DNA from: Xenorhabdus bovienii
GTDB taxonomy: Bacteria > Pseudomonadota > Gammaproteobacteria > Enterobacterales > Enterobacteriaceae
Direction: 5' to 3'
Assembly: GCF_024721015.1 (NCBI RefSeq)
Contig: NZ_JANAIF010000011.1
Span: 1-64,000, forward strand
DNA length: 64,000 nucleotides
Both the position numbers and the translations under genes were made by a program. Shown in pieces: positions 7,662-18,373 of the stretch. The stretch's first letter is position 1; every line of letters starts with the position of its first letter. The notes beneath the pieces are model-generated. The model was not told where the DNA came from. It worked only from the letters and a program-made list of their open reading frames with translations, and ran no database searches.

Positions 7662-8777
7662 ATGACTAAAAAAACCTTAAATATCTTACACACTGAATCA
7701 TCGTGTGGTTGGGGAGGGCAAGAGATCCGCATCTTGACGGAATCTCAGGGCATGATACAACGCGGTCATCAGGTTGTTATTGTTTGCTGCCCAGCGTCAA
7801 CGATTTATCATGAAGCCCATTCGTATGGTGTACCTGTTGTTGCGCTGCCGATTGAAAAAAAACGCCTTCCCTGCTTGCGGGCGATGCGCCGCTGGCTAAA
7901 AGCTGAAGGCCGTCAATTTGATGTCATCAATACTCACAGCTCTACTGATTCTTGGTTGGTGGCTGCGGCATGTGCCACATTGAAAGGTATGCCACCGATA
8001 GTCCGAACCCGCCATGTTTCCACTAACGTATCCACATCCGTGGCGACTCGCTGGCTGTATTTGAAATCCTGCCAGCATATTGTGACAACAGGGGAGAAGT
8101 TACGCCAATATCTGCATACGAATAATGGTTATCCATTACCTCACATGACCTCTGTACCGACGGGAATCGATCTGACGCGTTTTCATCCCGAAAATAAGCA
8201 ACTTTGTCGTCAGCGTATTGGTATTGCAGATAAACCGACCCTGGGTATTGTCGCTACGATGAGAACCTGGAAAGGGCACCGTTACTTGCTTGATAGTTGG
8301 AAAATATTGCACCAGCGTTATCCTGACTGGCAATTGCTGTTTGTGGGGGATGGCCCCCAGCGAAAAAATCTGGAACCCTGGGTTAAACAGGAAGGGCTGA
8401 CGGAGAGTGTCATTTTCCTCGGTAACCGACAAGATGTGCCTGACTGTCTGAATGCGATGGATGTCTTTGCACTACCTTCGTTTGGCAATGAAGGTGTTCC
8501 ACAAGGCATTATGCAGGCAATGGCCTGTGGTTTGCCCGTGGTATCTACTTCGGTGGGCGCAATCACTGAGGCCGTTATTGATGGTGATACGGGTTATATT
8601 ATTGAGCCAAGATGTGTTGAACAGTTAACTGAAAGATTAGATGTTTTAATGAAAAGTGCTGAGTTGCGTTTGCAGATGGGGAACGCCTCATTGGAACGGG
8701 CTGCTGATTTATTTAGCATGGATAATATGTTAGAAAAAATGGAGTTTATCTTTTACGGTAGTATGGAACGTAAATAG
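7662..8777 (+). CDS. family 4 glycosyltransferase (LPS core)
   Basis: The 371-residue GT-B enzyme has an N-terminal acceptor domain opening with SCGWGGQEIRIL and a C-terminal donor domain. The donor domain holds VATMRTWKGHRYLLDSW, LFVGDGPQRKNL and the EX7E-type donor loop PSFGNEGVPQGIMQAMACGLPVVSTSVG. It would transfer a sugar from a nucleotide donor to lipid A-core at the cytoplasmic face of the inner membrane. Its place between rpmG and the other core genes supports a role in LPS core. Exact donor and linkage cannot be read from sequence. It starts the plus-strand group of four glycosyltransferases (7662-12267). Confidence 0.85.
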   Translation: MTKKTLNILHTESSCGWGGQEIRILTESQGMIQRGHQVVIVCCPASTIYHEAHSYGVPVVALPIEKKRLPCLRAMRRWLKAEGRQFDVINTHSSTDSWLVAAACATLKGMPPIVRTRHVSTNVSTSVATRWLYLKSCQHIVTTGEKLRQYLHTNNGYPLPHMTSVPTGIDLTRFHPENKQLCRQRIGIADKPTLGIVATMRTWKGHRYLLDSWKILHQRYPDWQLLFVGDGPQRKNLEPWVKQEGLTESVIFLGNRQDVPDCLNAMDVFALPSFGNEGVPQGIMQAMACGLPVVSTSVGAITEAVIDGDTGYIIEPRCVEQLTERLDVLMKSAELRLQMGNASLERAADLFSMDNMLEKMEFIFYGSMERK

Positions 8778-8981
8778 TTCCATTTTGACCATCTATTCGT
8801 AATGGTGTTTGTTTTCATCTGATTACAAAGTAGTTATTTTTTGCTTAATCATTTGAAATAGTGTTTCTTTTATTGTTTTTAGGAGTATGAAAACTATCCG
8901 TCAGTTAATAGAGTATTGAATAACTTTGATGTATAGTGCTCTAATCCCAATTATCGGTTTAATAATTTTATACTTGTCATT

Positions 8982-9971
8982 ATGCAGCCTAAAAATATTC
9001 TGGTTATTATTATTGCCCGTTTTGGTGACACTCTGCTTATAACGCCAGTGATCCGGGCGTTGAAATTACGATGGCCTGAAGCGAATATTGATGTATTAGC
9101 ACATAAAAAAACGAAAGAGATCCTTGAGAATATTAGTGAAATTAATTCAATAACCGCTTTTTCAAAGGGACAGGCAAAATGGAGGGGATGGTTTTCCCGT
9201 CGACGTTATGATCTTGCCCTGGTATATGGTCATGATAAACCCCTATTACAATATGCTAAACGTAAATCAGATTTAACTATTTATTTTTCAGAAACTTCTT
9301 GCCATAAATCAAATGAGCTAGCAGTGGTAAAGCCGCGGGCGTTCACTCAAGCACAGCAAGAAAGGGCGCTGTTGATTAATGCACTTGATATTGGTGTCAG
9401 TGACTGGCGCTTGCAGTATTGCGTGAGCCAGAATGAAGAGAAGTATGCCTGCGATTTTCTTCGGCAGCAGGGGTTAGAACAACGATTACGAATTGGCTTT
9501 CAACTCCAGAGTTTTCCAGCAAAATCTTATCGTGATTGGCCTCAGGAACATTTTTACGAGCTGGCGCAACGTATTTATTGTCACTATCCGCATGCCCATA
9601 TTTTGCTGTTGGGCAGTAAAGATGGTGAAGCGAGTGCGCAGATACTCTCTGAAAGGCTGGGAACACAAAGATGTACATCATTGGCGGGCAAGACGACGAT
9701 GAGGCAGAATGCGGCAATAATGAGTCAACTTAATTTGTACGTCGGTGTTGATACTGGCACAACTCATCTGGCAGGTGCGTTGGGTATTCCGATGGTGGCA
9801 ATGTACCATAGTTTTCATCCTGGCCGTTTTCTTGCTCCTCAGCAACATCCAAAATTGGCGGTGATTGAACATCCGATAGATTATCAACAGGCGACTCGCC
9901 AAGATGCAATGTCAGCAATATCGGTTGAACAAGTCTGGAGCTCCGTTCAGAACTTGTTGAAAAACACATGA
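8982..9971 (+). CDS. family 9 (heptosyltransferase-like) glycosyltransferase
   Basis: The 329-residue protein has the GT9 start NILVIIIARFGDTLLITPVIRALK and the donor-domain motif YVGVDTGTTHLAGALGIPMVAMY. It resembles heptosyltransferases such as WaaC, WaaF and WaaQ, but it is a distant member, so the transferred sugar may be another heptose. It follows the previous gene after about 200 bp of AT-rich DNA with no recognisable gene, and it precedes another transferase by 14 bp. The preference for an outer-core role is an inference from context. Confidence 0.82.
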   Translation: MQPKNILVIIIARFGDTLLITPVIRALKLRWPEANIDVLAHKKTKEILENISEINSITAFSKGQAKWRGWFSRRRYDLALVYGHDKPLLQYAKRKSDLTIYFSETSCHKSNELAVVKPRAFTQAQQERALLINALDIGVSDWRLQYCVSQNEEKYACDFLRQQGLEQRLRIGFQLQSFPAKSYRDWPQEHFYELAQRIYCHYPHAHILLLGSKDGEASAQILSERLGTQRCTSLAGKTTMRQNAAIMSQLNLYVGVDTGTTHLAGALGIPMVAMYHSFHPGRFLAPQQHPKLAVIEHPIDYQQATRQDAMSAISVEQVWSSVQNLLKNT

Positions 9972-9985
9972 AGGATAATGAATAA

Positions 9986-11089
9986 ATGAAAATAGGATTT
10001 ATCGATGTCACCGTTACTATGTCTTATGGCGGTATTCAAACAGCGGTTTGGGAATTGGCGAAGGCTTTGACAGATGCGGGGCACGAGATCCATATTTTCG
10101 GCGGAACAGGTGACGTTAGGCCAGTATTGGGAGAGCGAAATATTCATATTCACACATTTCCATTTACTCCCAGAGAACGAGTCATCAATATTGGACGGCG
10201 TTTTCAACGCATTGTTGAGCGTTATTCTTTTGCCCGTCATGCCCGTGAAAGGGTTATCGCTGAAAATTTTGACTGGGTGATTTTGACGAAACCTTTTGAT
10301 TTTTTCTGGCCCAGAATGATGCCGAAAACTTCCTGCACAAAGTTTTGCTATATGAGTGGCGGAACCAGTTTTTTCAAAGGTGATCGGGCATTAGGTAACA
10401 AAATATCTGCGTGGGTTGCATGCAGCCACTTTAATGCTTGGCAGATCCAGCACCATTTTAAACAATTTCCAAACGTGATTTATAATGGTGTCGATATTGA
10501 TAAGTTTAAACCTGTTAATTCTGATCTCCGGCATCGGCTAGATATCAATGAAAATACGTTTTTGCTGACTTTCGCTGGCAGGCTGGTGGGTTGGAAAGGC
10601 ATGAAAGTCGCCATTGATGCGATGGCTTTATTGAGTGACAAGGATGTAAGGTTATTGATTATTGGCGCAGGTGATGATCTGAAGTTGTTGAAAAAAAAGG
10701 TTTCGGAACTGAATTTAGAAAAAACAGTCATTTTTCATCCTCCTATTGGTCATGATCAATTACCTGAATTTTATGCTGCGGGAGATGCGGGTATCTTTCC
10801 CAGTATTGGTGATGAAGCATTTGGTATTACTATCGCTGAAGCAATGGCATGCGGACGTCCCGTGATAGCCAGTTATATTGGTGGCATTCCTGAGGTGGTC
10901 GGCAATGAGAATCATGCGGGTATTCTGGTCGCACCTGGCAATGCAGCGGCTATCGCTGATGCAGTCAATCATCTTTTGTCCTTACCGGACAGGGGGAAAG
11001 CAATGGGAAAACAGGCTCGTCAGCGGATTGAAACGATGTATACTTGGGAACATTCTGCAAGTCGTTTATTGGGCGCGATAAAAAAATAA
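9986..11089 (+). CDS. family 4 glycosyltransferase
   Basis: The 367-residue GT-B protein opens with MKIGFIDVTVTMSYGGIQTA, the glycine-rich acceptor loop. It carries FAGRLVGWKGMKVAIDA and the EX7E donor motif DEAFGITIAEAMACGRPVIASYIGGIPEVV in the C-terminal half. It likely extends LPS core or a related surface glycan. Its stop codon overlaps the next start in TAATG, so translation is coupled. The substrate is not identifiable from sequence alone. Confidence 0.85.
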   Translation: MKIGFIDVTVTMSYGGIQTAVWELAKALTDAGHEIHIFGGTGDVRPVLGERNIHIHTFPFTPRERVINIGRRFQRIVERYSFARHARERVIAENFDWVILTKPFDFFWPRMMPKTSCTKFCYMSGGTSFFKGDRALGNKISAWVACSHFNAWQIQHHFKQFPNVIYNGVDIDKFKPVNSDLRHRLDINENTFLLTFAGRLVGWKGMKVAIDAMALLSDKDVRLLIIGAGDDLKLLKKKVSELNLEKTVIFHPPIGHDQLPEFYAAGDAGIFPSIGDEAFGITIAEAMACGRPVIASYIGGIPEVVGNENHAGILVAPGNAAAIADAVNHLLSLPDRGKAMGKQARQRIETMYTWEHSASRLLGAIKK

Positions 11090-12267
11090 TGAAGATTGCG
11101 TATATTGACCCTTATCCCGTACCTGATTATCGAGTTGCTTCGCTGCAGATTTTGCAGAATGTCGATGCTTTTGCCCGGCAGGGGCACAGCGTCTACCTGA
11201 TTACGCCAGAAGGTCAAAAGCGTGTTGAGGAGATTATAGGCAGAGCATTGCCGCCTTCCGCTGAGCTGATAGCTCTGCGCAATATGCGTAGAAAGTGGTA
11301 TTTCCCCCTCAATACACAGAAATTGTTTTATTTTCAGGTTTCTCGCTGGCTGAAAGATCATCAAATTGACGCTATTTTTACTCGCAATATTAAAATGGCG
11401 AATTACCTCCTGCGTAAACATCCTGATATCCCGCATTTTTTTGAAAGCCACGAAGTTTTTGCACAATCGTTTAAAGAATCCCATAACTTAGATAAACGTA
11501 AAAATCGTCGTAAATATCATAAGCTCAGAAACACGGAACAACAGGTTTATCATCATTCCAAGGTCGTGTTTGTGCTGACTTCACTATTGAGTGAGGATAT
11601 TTATAAAGAATATAGTGTTAAGACGCCGATTATAGTGGCACCTGATGGTGTTGATATGCTGGCGGTTGAATCTACAAAAATAGCGTCTTCTGGCAGAAGG
11701 GAAAAATTGGGAGAAACAACTCAGGTGCTGTATTTGGGCAGTTTGCATCGCTGGAAAGGTGTTCCTACTGTTATGAAAGCGATGTGCTACCTTGACAATG
11801 CTGTACTGAACATTGCCGGTGGCGATAGCGTGCAGATTGAACGATTGAAGTGTACAGCCCAACAGATTGGCGTGAGTGATAAGGTAAATTTCCTTGGGTT
11901 TATCCAGCCGAAAAAGCGTTTTCAGGTTATTGCAGAGAGTGATATTTGTGTTCTACCATTGACGAAAACCAGCATTGGCAGCCGTTATACATCCCCACTC
12001 AAACTTTTTGAATACATGGCGATGGGCAAACCCGTTGTTATTTCTGATTTTCCTTCTATTCGCGATGCTGTGGATGAGAAGGCGGTCAATTTTGCTGACA
12101 GCGAAAATGCGGAGAGCTTTGCAGAACAGATTCAATCATTGATTGATAACCCCGCTGAAATGATGGCTAAAGTGGGTTACTCACAACGATTGGTAGCAGA
12201 ACGTTTTAACTGGGATCAGCGTGCAAAGCTGATCATGCAAGTGATAGCGGAAAACCTGTCTAAATAA
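11089..12267 (+). CDS. family 4 glycosyltransferase
   Basis: The start at 11089 (MKIAYIDPYPVPDYRVASLQ) is taken because it overlaps the preceding stop by one base. A longer frame from 11044 would run into the upstream gene. The 392-residue protein has the GT-B donor-side motifs VLYLGSLHRWKGVPTVMKAM and SRYTSPLKLFEYMAMGKPVVISD. It is the last of four plus-strand transferases and faces the convergent ligase gene at 12349. A role in core or an attached glycan is inferred from position only. Confidence 0.85.
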   Translation: MKIAYIDPYPVPDYRVASLQILQNVDAFARQGHSVYLITPEGQKRVEEIIGRALPPSAELIALRNMRRKWYFPLNTQKLFYFQVSRWLKDHQIDAIFTRNIKMANYLLRKHPDIPHFFESHEVFAQSFKESHNLDKRKNRRKYHKLRNTEQQVYHHSKVVFVLTSLLSEDIYKEYSVKTPIIVAPDGVDMLAVESTKIASSGRREKLGETTQVLYLGSLHRWKGVPTVMKAMCYLDNAVLNIAGGDSVQIERLKCTAQQIGVSDKVNFLGFIQPKKRFQVIAESDICVLPLTKTSIGSRYTSPLKLFEYMAMGKPVVISDFPSIRDAVDEKAVNFADSENAESFAEQIQSLIDNPAEMMAKVGYSQRLVAERFNWDQRAKLIMQVIAENLSK

Positions 12268-12290
12268 GCGATTGCTGAAATAGCTTGAAG

Positions 12291-12324
12291 GCCAGCCCGT
12301 CCAATTTGTGTCGTATAGGCTGGC
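12291..12324. terminator. possible bidirectional hairpin between convergent genes
   Basis: GCCAGCC (12291-12297) and GGCTGGC (12318-12324) pair over 7 bp with a 20-base loop between the transferase and ligase genes. T-runs are poor on both sides, so terminator strength is doubtful. Confidence 0.35.
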
Positions 12325-12348
12325 ATTTAACAACAATGAGTTCAGTTT

Positions 12349-13584
12349 CTAATCATCTTTTTGCTTGTATAGAGTAATCATTAAACCCAATAAGAGACCT
12401 ATTTCATTGATATAGGCATTTTCAAAAGCTCCCCTGACGATAAACAGGCCAACAAAGGCCGTCAGAAGTATCAGGCCAGCTTGTCGGATGATCCCGCTAT
12501 GCTGGCGAATGATCTGGCTTCCTGTAAATAATGCGGAAAGCGTCATCAAAAGGGTGGCGATCAAACCGAAGAGACCGCCAGCAAACCAAAGCGATAAAAA
12601 TACGTTATGTGGGCCAATCGAAGTTCTGAATGCCCAATCAGGATAATCAGCAACACGGCTATTGTAGACCTGATGGTAGACTTTATTACCAAAACCGTAA
12701 CCTTTTACGGGATTCTCCATGATTAATGACCATGCTGAACCTTGGGTTCCGTTGCTATAGCGATGACTGCTGTCTGTTTGGGTGAGTTTGTGAAGCAGTA
12801 ATTTCGTGGCGGGGTTAGATACTGCTGACCAGTGAATGGCTCCGGCCAGTAGCCCCAGACATATTGTCGCAGCCAGAGTGAGTTTCCACTCTTTATTAAT
12901 CACAATAATAAATACTGTGGCTACAACAATGGCAACCCAAGCACCACGAGAAAGAGTACCGAGTAATAAGAACAGGCCGATAGCTGAGGCAATAATCAGT
13001 AGTAGCCAACTCAGCAGAGAATGTTTTTTCCATAATGCCCAGGTACATAGCAACACAGGGAAATAGAAAAGAAATCCGTAAGAAAATTCCCGATGATTGT
13101 AATTCATAAACGGCATTTCGCCAGTTGCGTAATAATTGATGATGTATTTCGCAATATCTGTCAGCGAGATAAGGCTCATGCCAATAATAAACGCAATCAG
13201 AATCATCTTCGCGATGTGCTGTTTCTTTTCCTGATAGAGCACAATTGGGAAAGTCATGCTGAACAGCAGTAATCCATTGAGTATGGGTTTGTTCATTTCC
13301 TTGAAACTCAGAGCAGGATCAATCGAAATGCCGATAGAATAGAATATTGCCAATACGAATAACAAAATGGATAAAAATAGCGAACTACGTAGTGAATTGA
13401 CTACCTGACGAAAATCTTTTACGAGATAGCAGAGTGCGGTTGCACAGATAAGGATCATGACAAGATTTTTATATCTTGTAATATCTGGCAGATAAACAAG
13501 AATGATAAACAGACCAATAATGGATAAATTCCATAAGGATTTCTTGTTGTTGCCTATGTTAAATCTGTTTTTTATATCAAGCAT
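12349..13584 (-). CDS. O-antigen ligase family protein (WaaL-like)
   Basis: WaaL-type ligases transfer undecaprenyl-linked O antigen to lipid A-core at the periplasmic face. The 411-residue protein (start at 13584, MLDIKNRF) is mostly hydrophobic with about 10-12 predicted membrane segments. The Wzy_C signatures are present: LGTLSRGAW with its conserved arginine, and a large periplasmic loop leading to SIGPHNVFLSLWFAGGLFG with the conserved histidine. GAGAGAA precedes the chosen start; an ATG at 13638 has no ribosome-binding site. It is the only ligase candidate in the window and pairs with the Wzx/Wzy locus at 41050-43375. Confidence 0.85.
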   Translation of the reverse strand: MLDIKNRFNIGNNKKSLWNLSIIGLFIILVYLPDITRYKNLVMILICATALCYLVKDFRQVVNSLRSSLFLSILLFVLAIFYSIGISIDPALSFKEMNKPILNGLLLFSMTFPIVLYQEKKQHIAKMILIAFIIGMSLISLTDIAKYIINYYATGEMPFMNYNHREFSYGFLFYFPVLLCTWALWKKHSLLSWLLLIIASAIGLFLLLGTLSRGAWVAIVVATVFIIVINKEWKLTLAATICLGLLAGAIHWSAVSNPATKLLLHKLTQTDSSHRYSNGTQGSAWSLIMENPVKGYGFGNKVYHQVYNSRVADYPDWAFRTSIGPHNVFLSLWFAGGLFGLIATLLMTLSALFTGSQIIRQHSGIIRQAGLILLTAFVGLFIVRGAFENAYINEIGLLLGLMITLYKQKDD

Positions 13585-13699
13585 AGTAATTTCTATTCTC
13601 TCAACTATCCCAACCAAATTTGGCTGCAAATGATACATGAAAACGGTATCGTAATCTGCTGAGATATGATGTTGTAGATGGTTAATTTAAGGAGTCAGT

Positions 13700-14509
13700 A
13701 TGCCGGAGCTACCAGAGGTTGAAACCAGTCGCCGGGGAATTGAACCCCACTTGACGGGTAATGTGATCCAATATTCCGAGGTCAGAAATTCGCGCTTGCG
13801 CTGGCCAGTTTCCGAACAAATCATGAAGCTTGCTGACCAACCGGTACTCAGTGTCCGGCGTCGGGCAAAGTACTTATTGCTTGAACTGCCTGAAGGCTGG
13901 ATTATTATTCACCTTGGTATGTCTGGTAGTTTACGTATCTTGCTGAATGAATCTCCTCCTGAAAAACATGATCACGTTGATTTGATTATGGCAGATGGCA
14001 AAATCCTCCGGTATACCGATCCCCGACGTTTTGGGGCGTGGCTATGGAGTGACAATCTTGATGAGTGTTCTGTATTGGCTCATTTAGGCCCTGAGCCTCT
14101 TTCTGACACGTTTGATGGTGAATATCTTTATACCCTTTCCCGCAACAAAAAAACGGTGATCAAACCTTGGTTGATGGATAACAAGGTGGTTGTTGGAGTT
14201 GGGAATATCTATGCCAATGAAGCTCTCTATGTTGCGCATATTCTGCCTGAGCGCCCCGTGAATTCATTGACACAGGAAGAAGCTTATTTACTGGCCGATA
14301 CGATAAAACAGATCTTACATCGTTCTATTGAGCAGGGAGGCACTACACTGAAAGATTTTCTGCAATCCGATGGTAAGCCGGGATATTTTGCGCAGGAATT
14401 ATTTGTTTATGGCAAAAAAGGTGAACTTTGTCCGAAGTGTGGTGAAAAAATTGAGAGTATAAAACTGGGGCAACGCAGTACGTTTTTCTGTCGTCAGTGT
14501 CAGCATTGA
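13700..14509 (+). CDS. mutM: formamidopyrimidine-DNA glycosylase
   Basis: MutM (Fpg) removes 8-oxoguanine and formamidopyrimidines and nicks the abasic site. The 269-residue protein begins MPELPEVE; proline 2 and glutamate 3 are catalytic. It has LGMSGSLR, the conserved [12 protein letters not shown] and the C-terminal zinc finger [20 protein letters not shown] plus CRQC. AAGGAG lies 8 bases upstream of the start. Its location beside coaD and the LPS genes matches E. coli. Confidence 0.97.
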   Translation: MPELPEVETSRRGIEPHLTGNVIQYSEVRNSRLRWPVSEQIMKLADQPVLSVRRRAKYLLLELPEGWIIIHLGMSGSLRILLNESPPEKHDHVDLIMADGKILRYTDPRRFGAWLWSDNLDECSVLAHLGPEPLSDTFDGEYLYTLSRNKKTVIKPWLMDNKVVVGVGNIYANEALYVAHILPERPVNSLTQEEAYLLADTIKQILHRSIEQGGTTLKDFLQSDGKPGYFAQELFVYGKKGELCPKCGEKIESIKLGQRSTFFCRQCQH

Positions 14510-14517
14510 GCCTATCT

Positions 14518-14546
14518 AGGGGGTTGACGATGATCACCCCCCTTTT
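14518..14546. terminator. bidirectional terminator between mutM and coaD
   Basis: AGGGGGTTGA (14518-14527) and the C-rich arm TCACCCCCC (14534-14542) form a stem followed by TTTT on the plus strand. It separates convergent mutM and coaD. Confidence 0.7.
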
Positions 14547-14555
14547 CACGCTATC

Positions 14556-15810
<1,255 letters not shown>

Positions 15811-15814
<4 letters not shown>

Positions 15815-17088
15815 TGACCCCGTGGCGGGAGATAAGGTTCCAGTAGTTTTAGCAATCGCTGAAGTGCTCCCTGGTTTTCGTGCAGGACTTCGGCGGCATG
15901 GCGACCGTAATAAAGACGATAGTCCTCATCTGTCAGCAGGCTATTAATAGCGGCACTCAACGAGTGACTATCCGTGACGGCGATAAGGCCATTGGCTTTA
16001 TCCAGCTTGGCACAAATATCTTTAAAGTTGAAAGTATGTGGTCCCATAATGACAGGGATGGCATGAGCTGCGGCTTCCAGCGGATTATGGCCTCCACGCT
16101 CGACCAGACTCCCTCCGACAAAAGCCAGATCAGCGATACCATACAAGAGCATCAATTCGCCCATAGTATCTCCGATAACCACCTGCACATTGGCATCAGG
16201 TATTGTGTCAGAGCTCCTTAATATCGAATTTAATCCCGCTTTTTGGGTTAACTCTGCGGCCTTGGTAAAGCGTTCAGGATGGCGTGGTACTAGAATTAAC
16301 AGTAGATCAGGAAATTGTTGAATTAATTTGCAGTGCGCATCCAATATGATGGTTTCTTCTCCATCATGGGTGCTGGTGGCAATCCAGACCGGACGATGTG
16401 GTGCCCATTGGCGGCGCAGTGTGACTGCTTTTGCTGCCAATTCTGGCGTGACAGAAATGTCGAATTTCAGGCTGCCAGTGACGGCGAGTTGGGAACGTTT
16501 TAAGCCGAGTTCGATGAAGCGCTCACCATCTTCCTGATTTTGTGCGGCAATCAGTGTTATTTTATTTAAAATAGTTTTAATAAAGTTGCTGATTTTTTGA
16601 TATCCCGCGGCTGAACGGGTTGATAACCTTGCATTGGCAATGACCAGAGGGATTTCGCGTTGGTTCAGTTGGGTAATCAAATTGGGCCATAATTCTGTTT
16701 CCATAATAATCACCAGCTTGGGGTTGACGTTATCAAGGAAACGGCTCATGGAGCCAGGCAAATCATAGGGGAGGTAAACGTGGTTGACATCAGTACCTAA
16801 AGCAGAAAGCACCCTTTCAGAGCCAGTCGGTGTCATTGTTGTCACGGTAATCGGCAGGAAAGGATAATGGTGCCGTAGTATTCTTACTAATGGAATGGCG
16901 GCCAATGTTTCTCCAACAGAAACGGAATGGAGTAATATTCCACCTTTTGCGACTTTTTTGGCACAAAAACCATAGCGTTCACCCCAGCGTTTGCGGTACG
17001 CAGGGGATTTACGGCTGCGCAGCAGCAGGCGTAACCAGATAAGCGGTTGGATAAGGTAGAGAAGTACCTGATATAAGCGAAGCAACAT
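15811..17088 (-). CDS. waaA: 3-deoxy-D-manno-octulosonic acid (Kdo) transferase
   Basis: WaaA (KdtA) attaches two Kdo residues to lipid IVA at the inner membrane, an essential step. The 425-residue GT30 enzyme has an N-terminal membrane anchor ([19 protein letters not shown]), the catalytic glutamate in [25 protein letters not shown], and the donor-side [19 protein letters not shown]. It is the first gene of waaA-waaE-coaD and is divergent from waaQ. Confidence 0.97.
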
Positions 17089-17311
17089 TCTATCAAATTC
17101 ACTGACATAGACTGCGGCTATAGTACCACATTGGCCTGAAGAAAGTGTGTAAAATGCGGATATGTTGCTCGCCTCTCTCCCAAAAGGACAAGGGGGTAAA
17201 CTTTTTGTTAAGGTTAACTAGCTCGATATGTAAAGAGAGAAGCGAGATCTTGTTGTCCTTAGAATATAATTTAATGAACATTTCCACCTCATCGTGAATA
17301 TTGGAAATATA

Positions 17312-18373
17312 ATGGGCAAAATAACCACTCGATTTGAAAAGATTTTGATCATAAAACTAAGACATCATGGTGATATGTTGCTCATCACTCCAGTTGTGAA
17401 TACGTTGAAAGAAAATTTTCCCGATGCTGAAATTGATGTTTTACTGTACAAAGAAACAAAACCTATGCTGATGAATTTTGCATCAATAGCCCATATTTTC
17501 CCCATAGACAGGCAGTGGAAAAAAGAAGGTGCAAAAGCCTATGTTGCTCATCATTGGCGTTTGCTGAAACAATTGAGAAACCGAAACTATGATCTCGTCA
17601 TTAACCTCGCTGATCAATGGTATAGTGCCTTGGTTTCTCAGCTTATCAGTGCTCCAGCTCGCATAGGTTTTGATTTTCCCAAGCGGCAAAACCTCATATG
17701 GAAAGCCTGTTTTACAGATTTGGTATCTACTGAGGGTGAAGAAAACCTGCATGTTGTTGAACAGAATCTATCAGCCCTGAAACCACTTAATCTTTCCGAT
17801 ATTAATATTGATGTAACAATGAGTTATAGTGAAGAAGACAGACAGAAAGTGTCTGATCTTTTGCATAGTTCCGGGATTAATGAAAAGTATATTGTTATTC
17901 ATCCGGCATCACGCTGGTTTTTCAAATGCTGGGATGAAGAGAAAATCAGCGAAACCATTAATGCTTTGCAGGCCGACGGGCATGCTATTGTTTTGACATC
18001 AGGAACGGAGGCGCGGGAAAAAGAGATGGTCGCGAAAATTTTATCTGCCTGCTCTCAAGAGAATATCGTCTCTTTGGCGGGACAGATAACATTACCACAA
18101 CTTGGGGCGTTGATTGATCATGCGAAGTTATTTATTGGTGTTGATTCTGTTCCCATGCACATGGCTGCTGCGTTGAAAACTCCCTGCATCGCGTTATTCG
18201 GGCCATCTAAATTGGTTTTTTGGCGGCCATGGAATGCCAATGGTGAAGTGATCTGGGCAGGAAATTACGGTAAATTGCCGGATCCTGATGGCATTGATAC
18301 AAAAACAGATATCCGCTACCTGGACTTGATTCCGGTGGATGTTGTGATTGAAGCTGCCCGGAGATATTTATGA
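17312..18373 (+). CDS. waaQ: LPS heptosyltransferase III (WaaQ-like)
   Basis: WaaQ adds a branching heptose III to heptose II of the inner core. The 353-residue GT9 protein has FEKILIIKLRHHGDMLLITPVVNTL at the N terminus, VIHPASRWFFKCW in the middle and IGVDSVPMHMAAALKTPCIALFGPS near the end, all close to E. coli WaaQ. The ATG at 17312 has GGAA upstream at good spacing; a GTG at 17294 is a possible longer start. It overlaps the next gene by 4 bp and begins the waaQ-wabG-wabH-like operon, the same neighbour order as in Klebsiella. Confidence 0.9.
   Translation: MGKITTRFEKILIIKLRHHGDMLLITPVVNTLKENFPDAEIDVLLYKETKPMLMNFASIAHIFPIDRQWKKEGAKAYVAHHWRLLKQLRNRNYDLVINLADQWYSALVSQLISAPARIGFDFPKRQNLIWKACFTDLVSTEGEENLHVVEQNLSALKPLNLSDINIDVTMSYSEEDRQKVSDLLHSSGINEKYIVIHPASRWFFKCWDEEKISETINALQADGHAIVLTSGTEAREKEMVAKILSACSQENIVSLAGQITLPQLGALIDHAKLFIGVDSVPMHMAAALKTPCIALFGPSKLVFWRPWNANGEVIWAGNYGKLPDPDGIDTKTDIRYLDLIPVDVVIEAARRYL

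Noticed and set aside
17089-17311. RfaH ops element before waaQ, as in E. coli
   Set aside because: No GGCGGTAG-like core was found on the plus strand in this gap.
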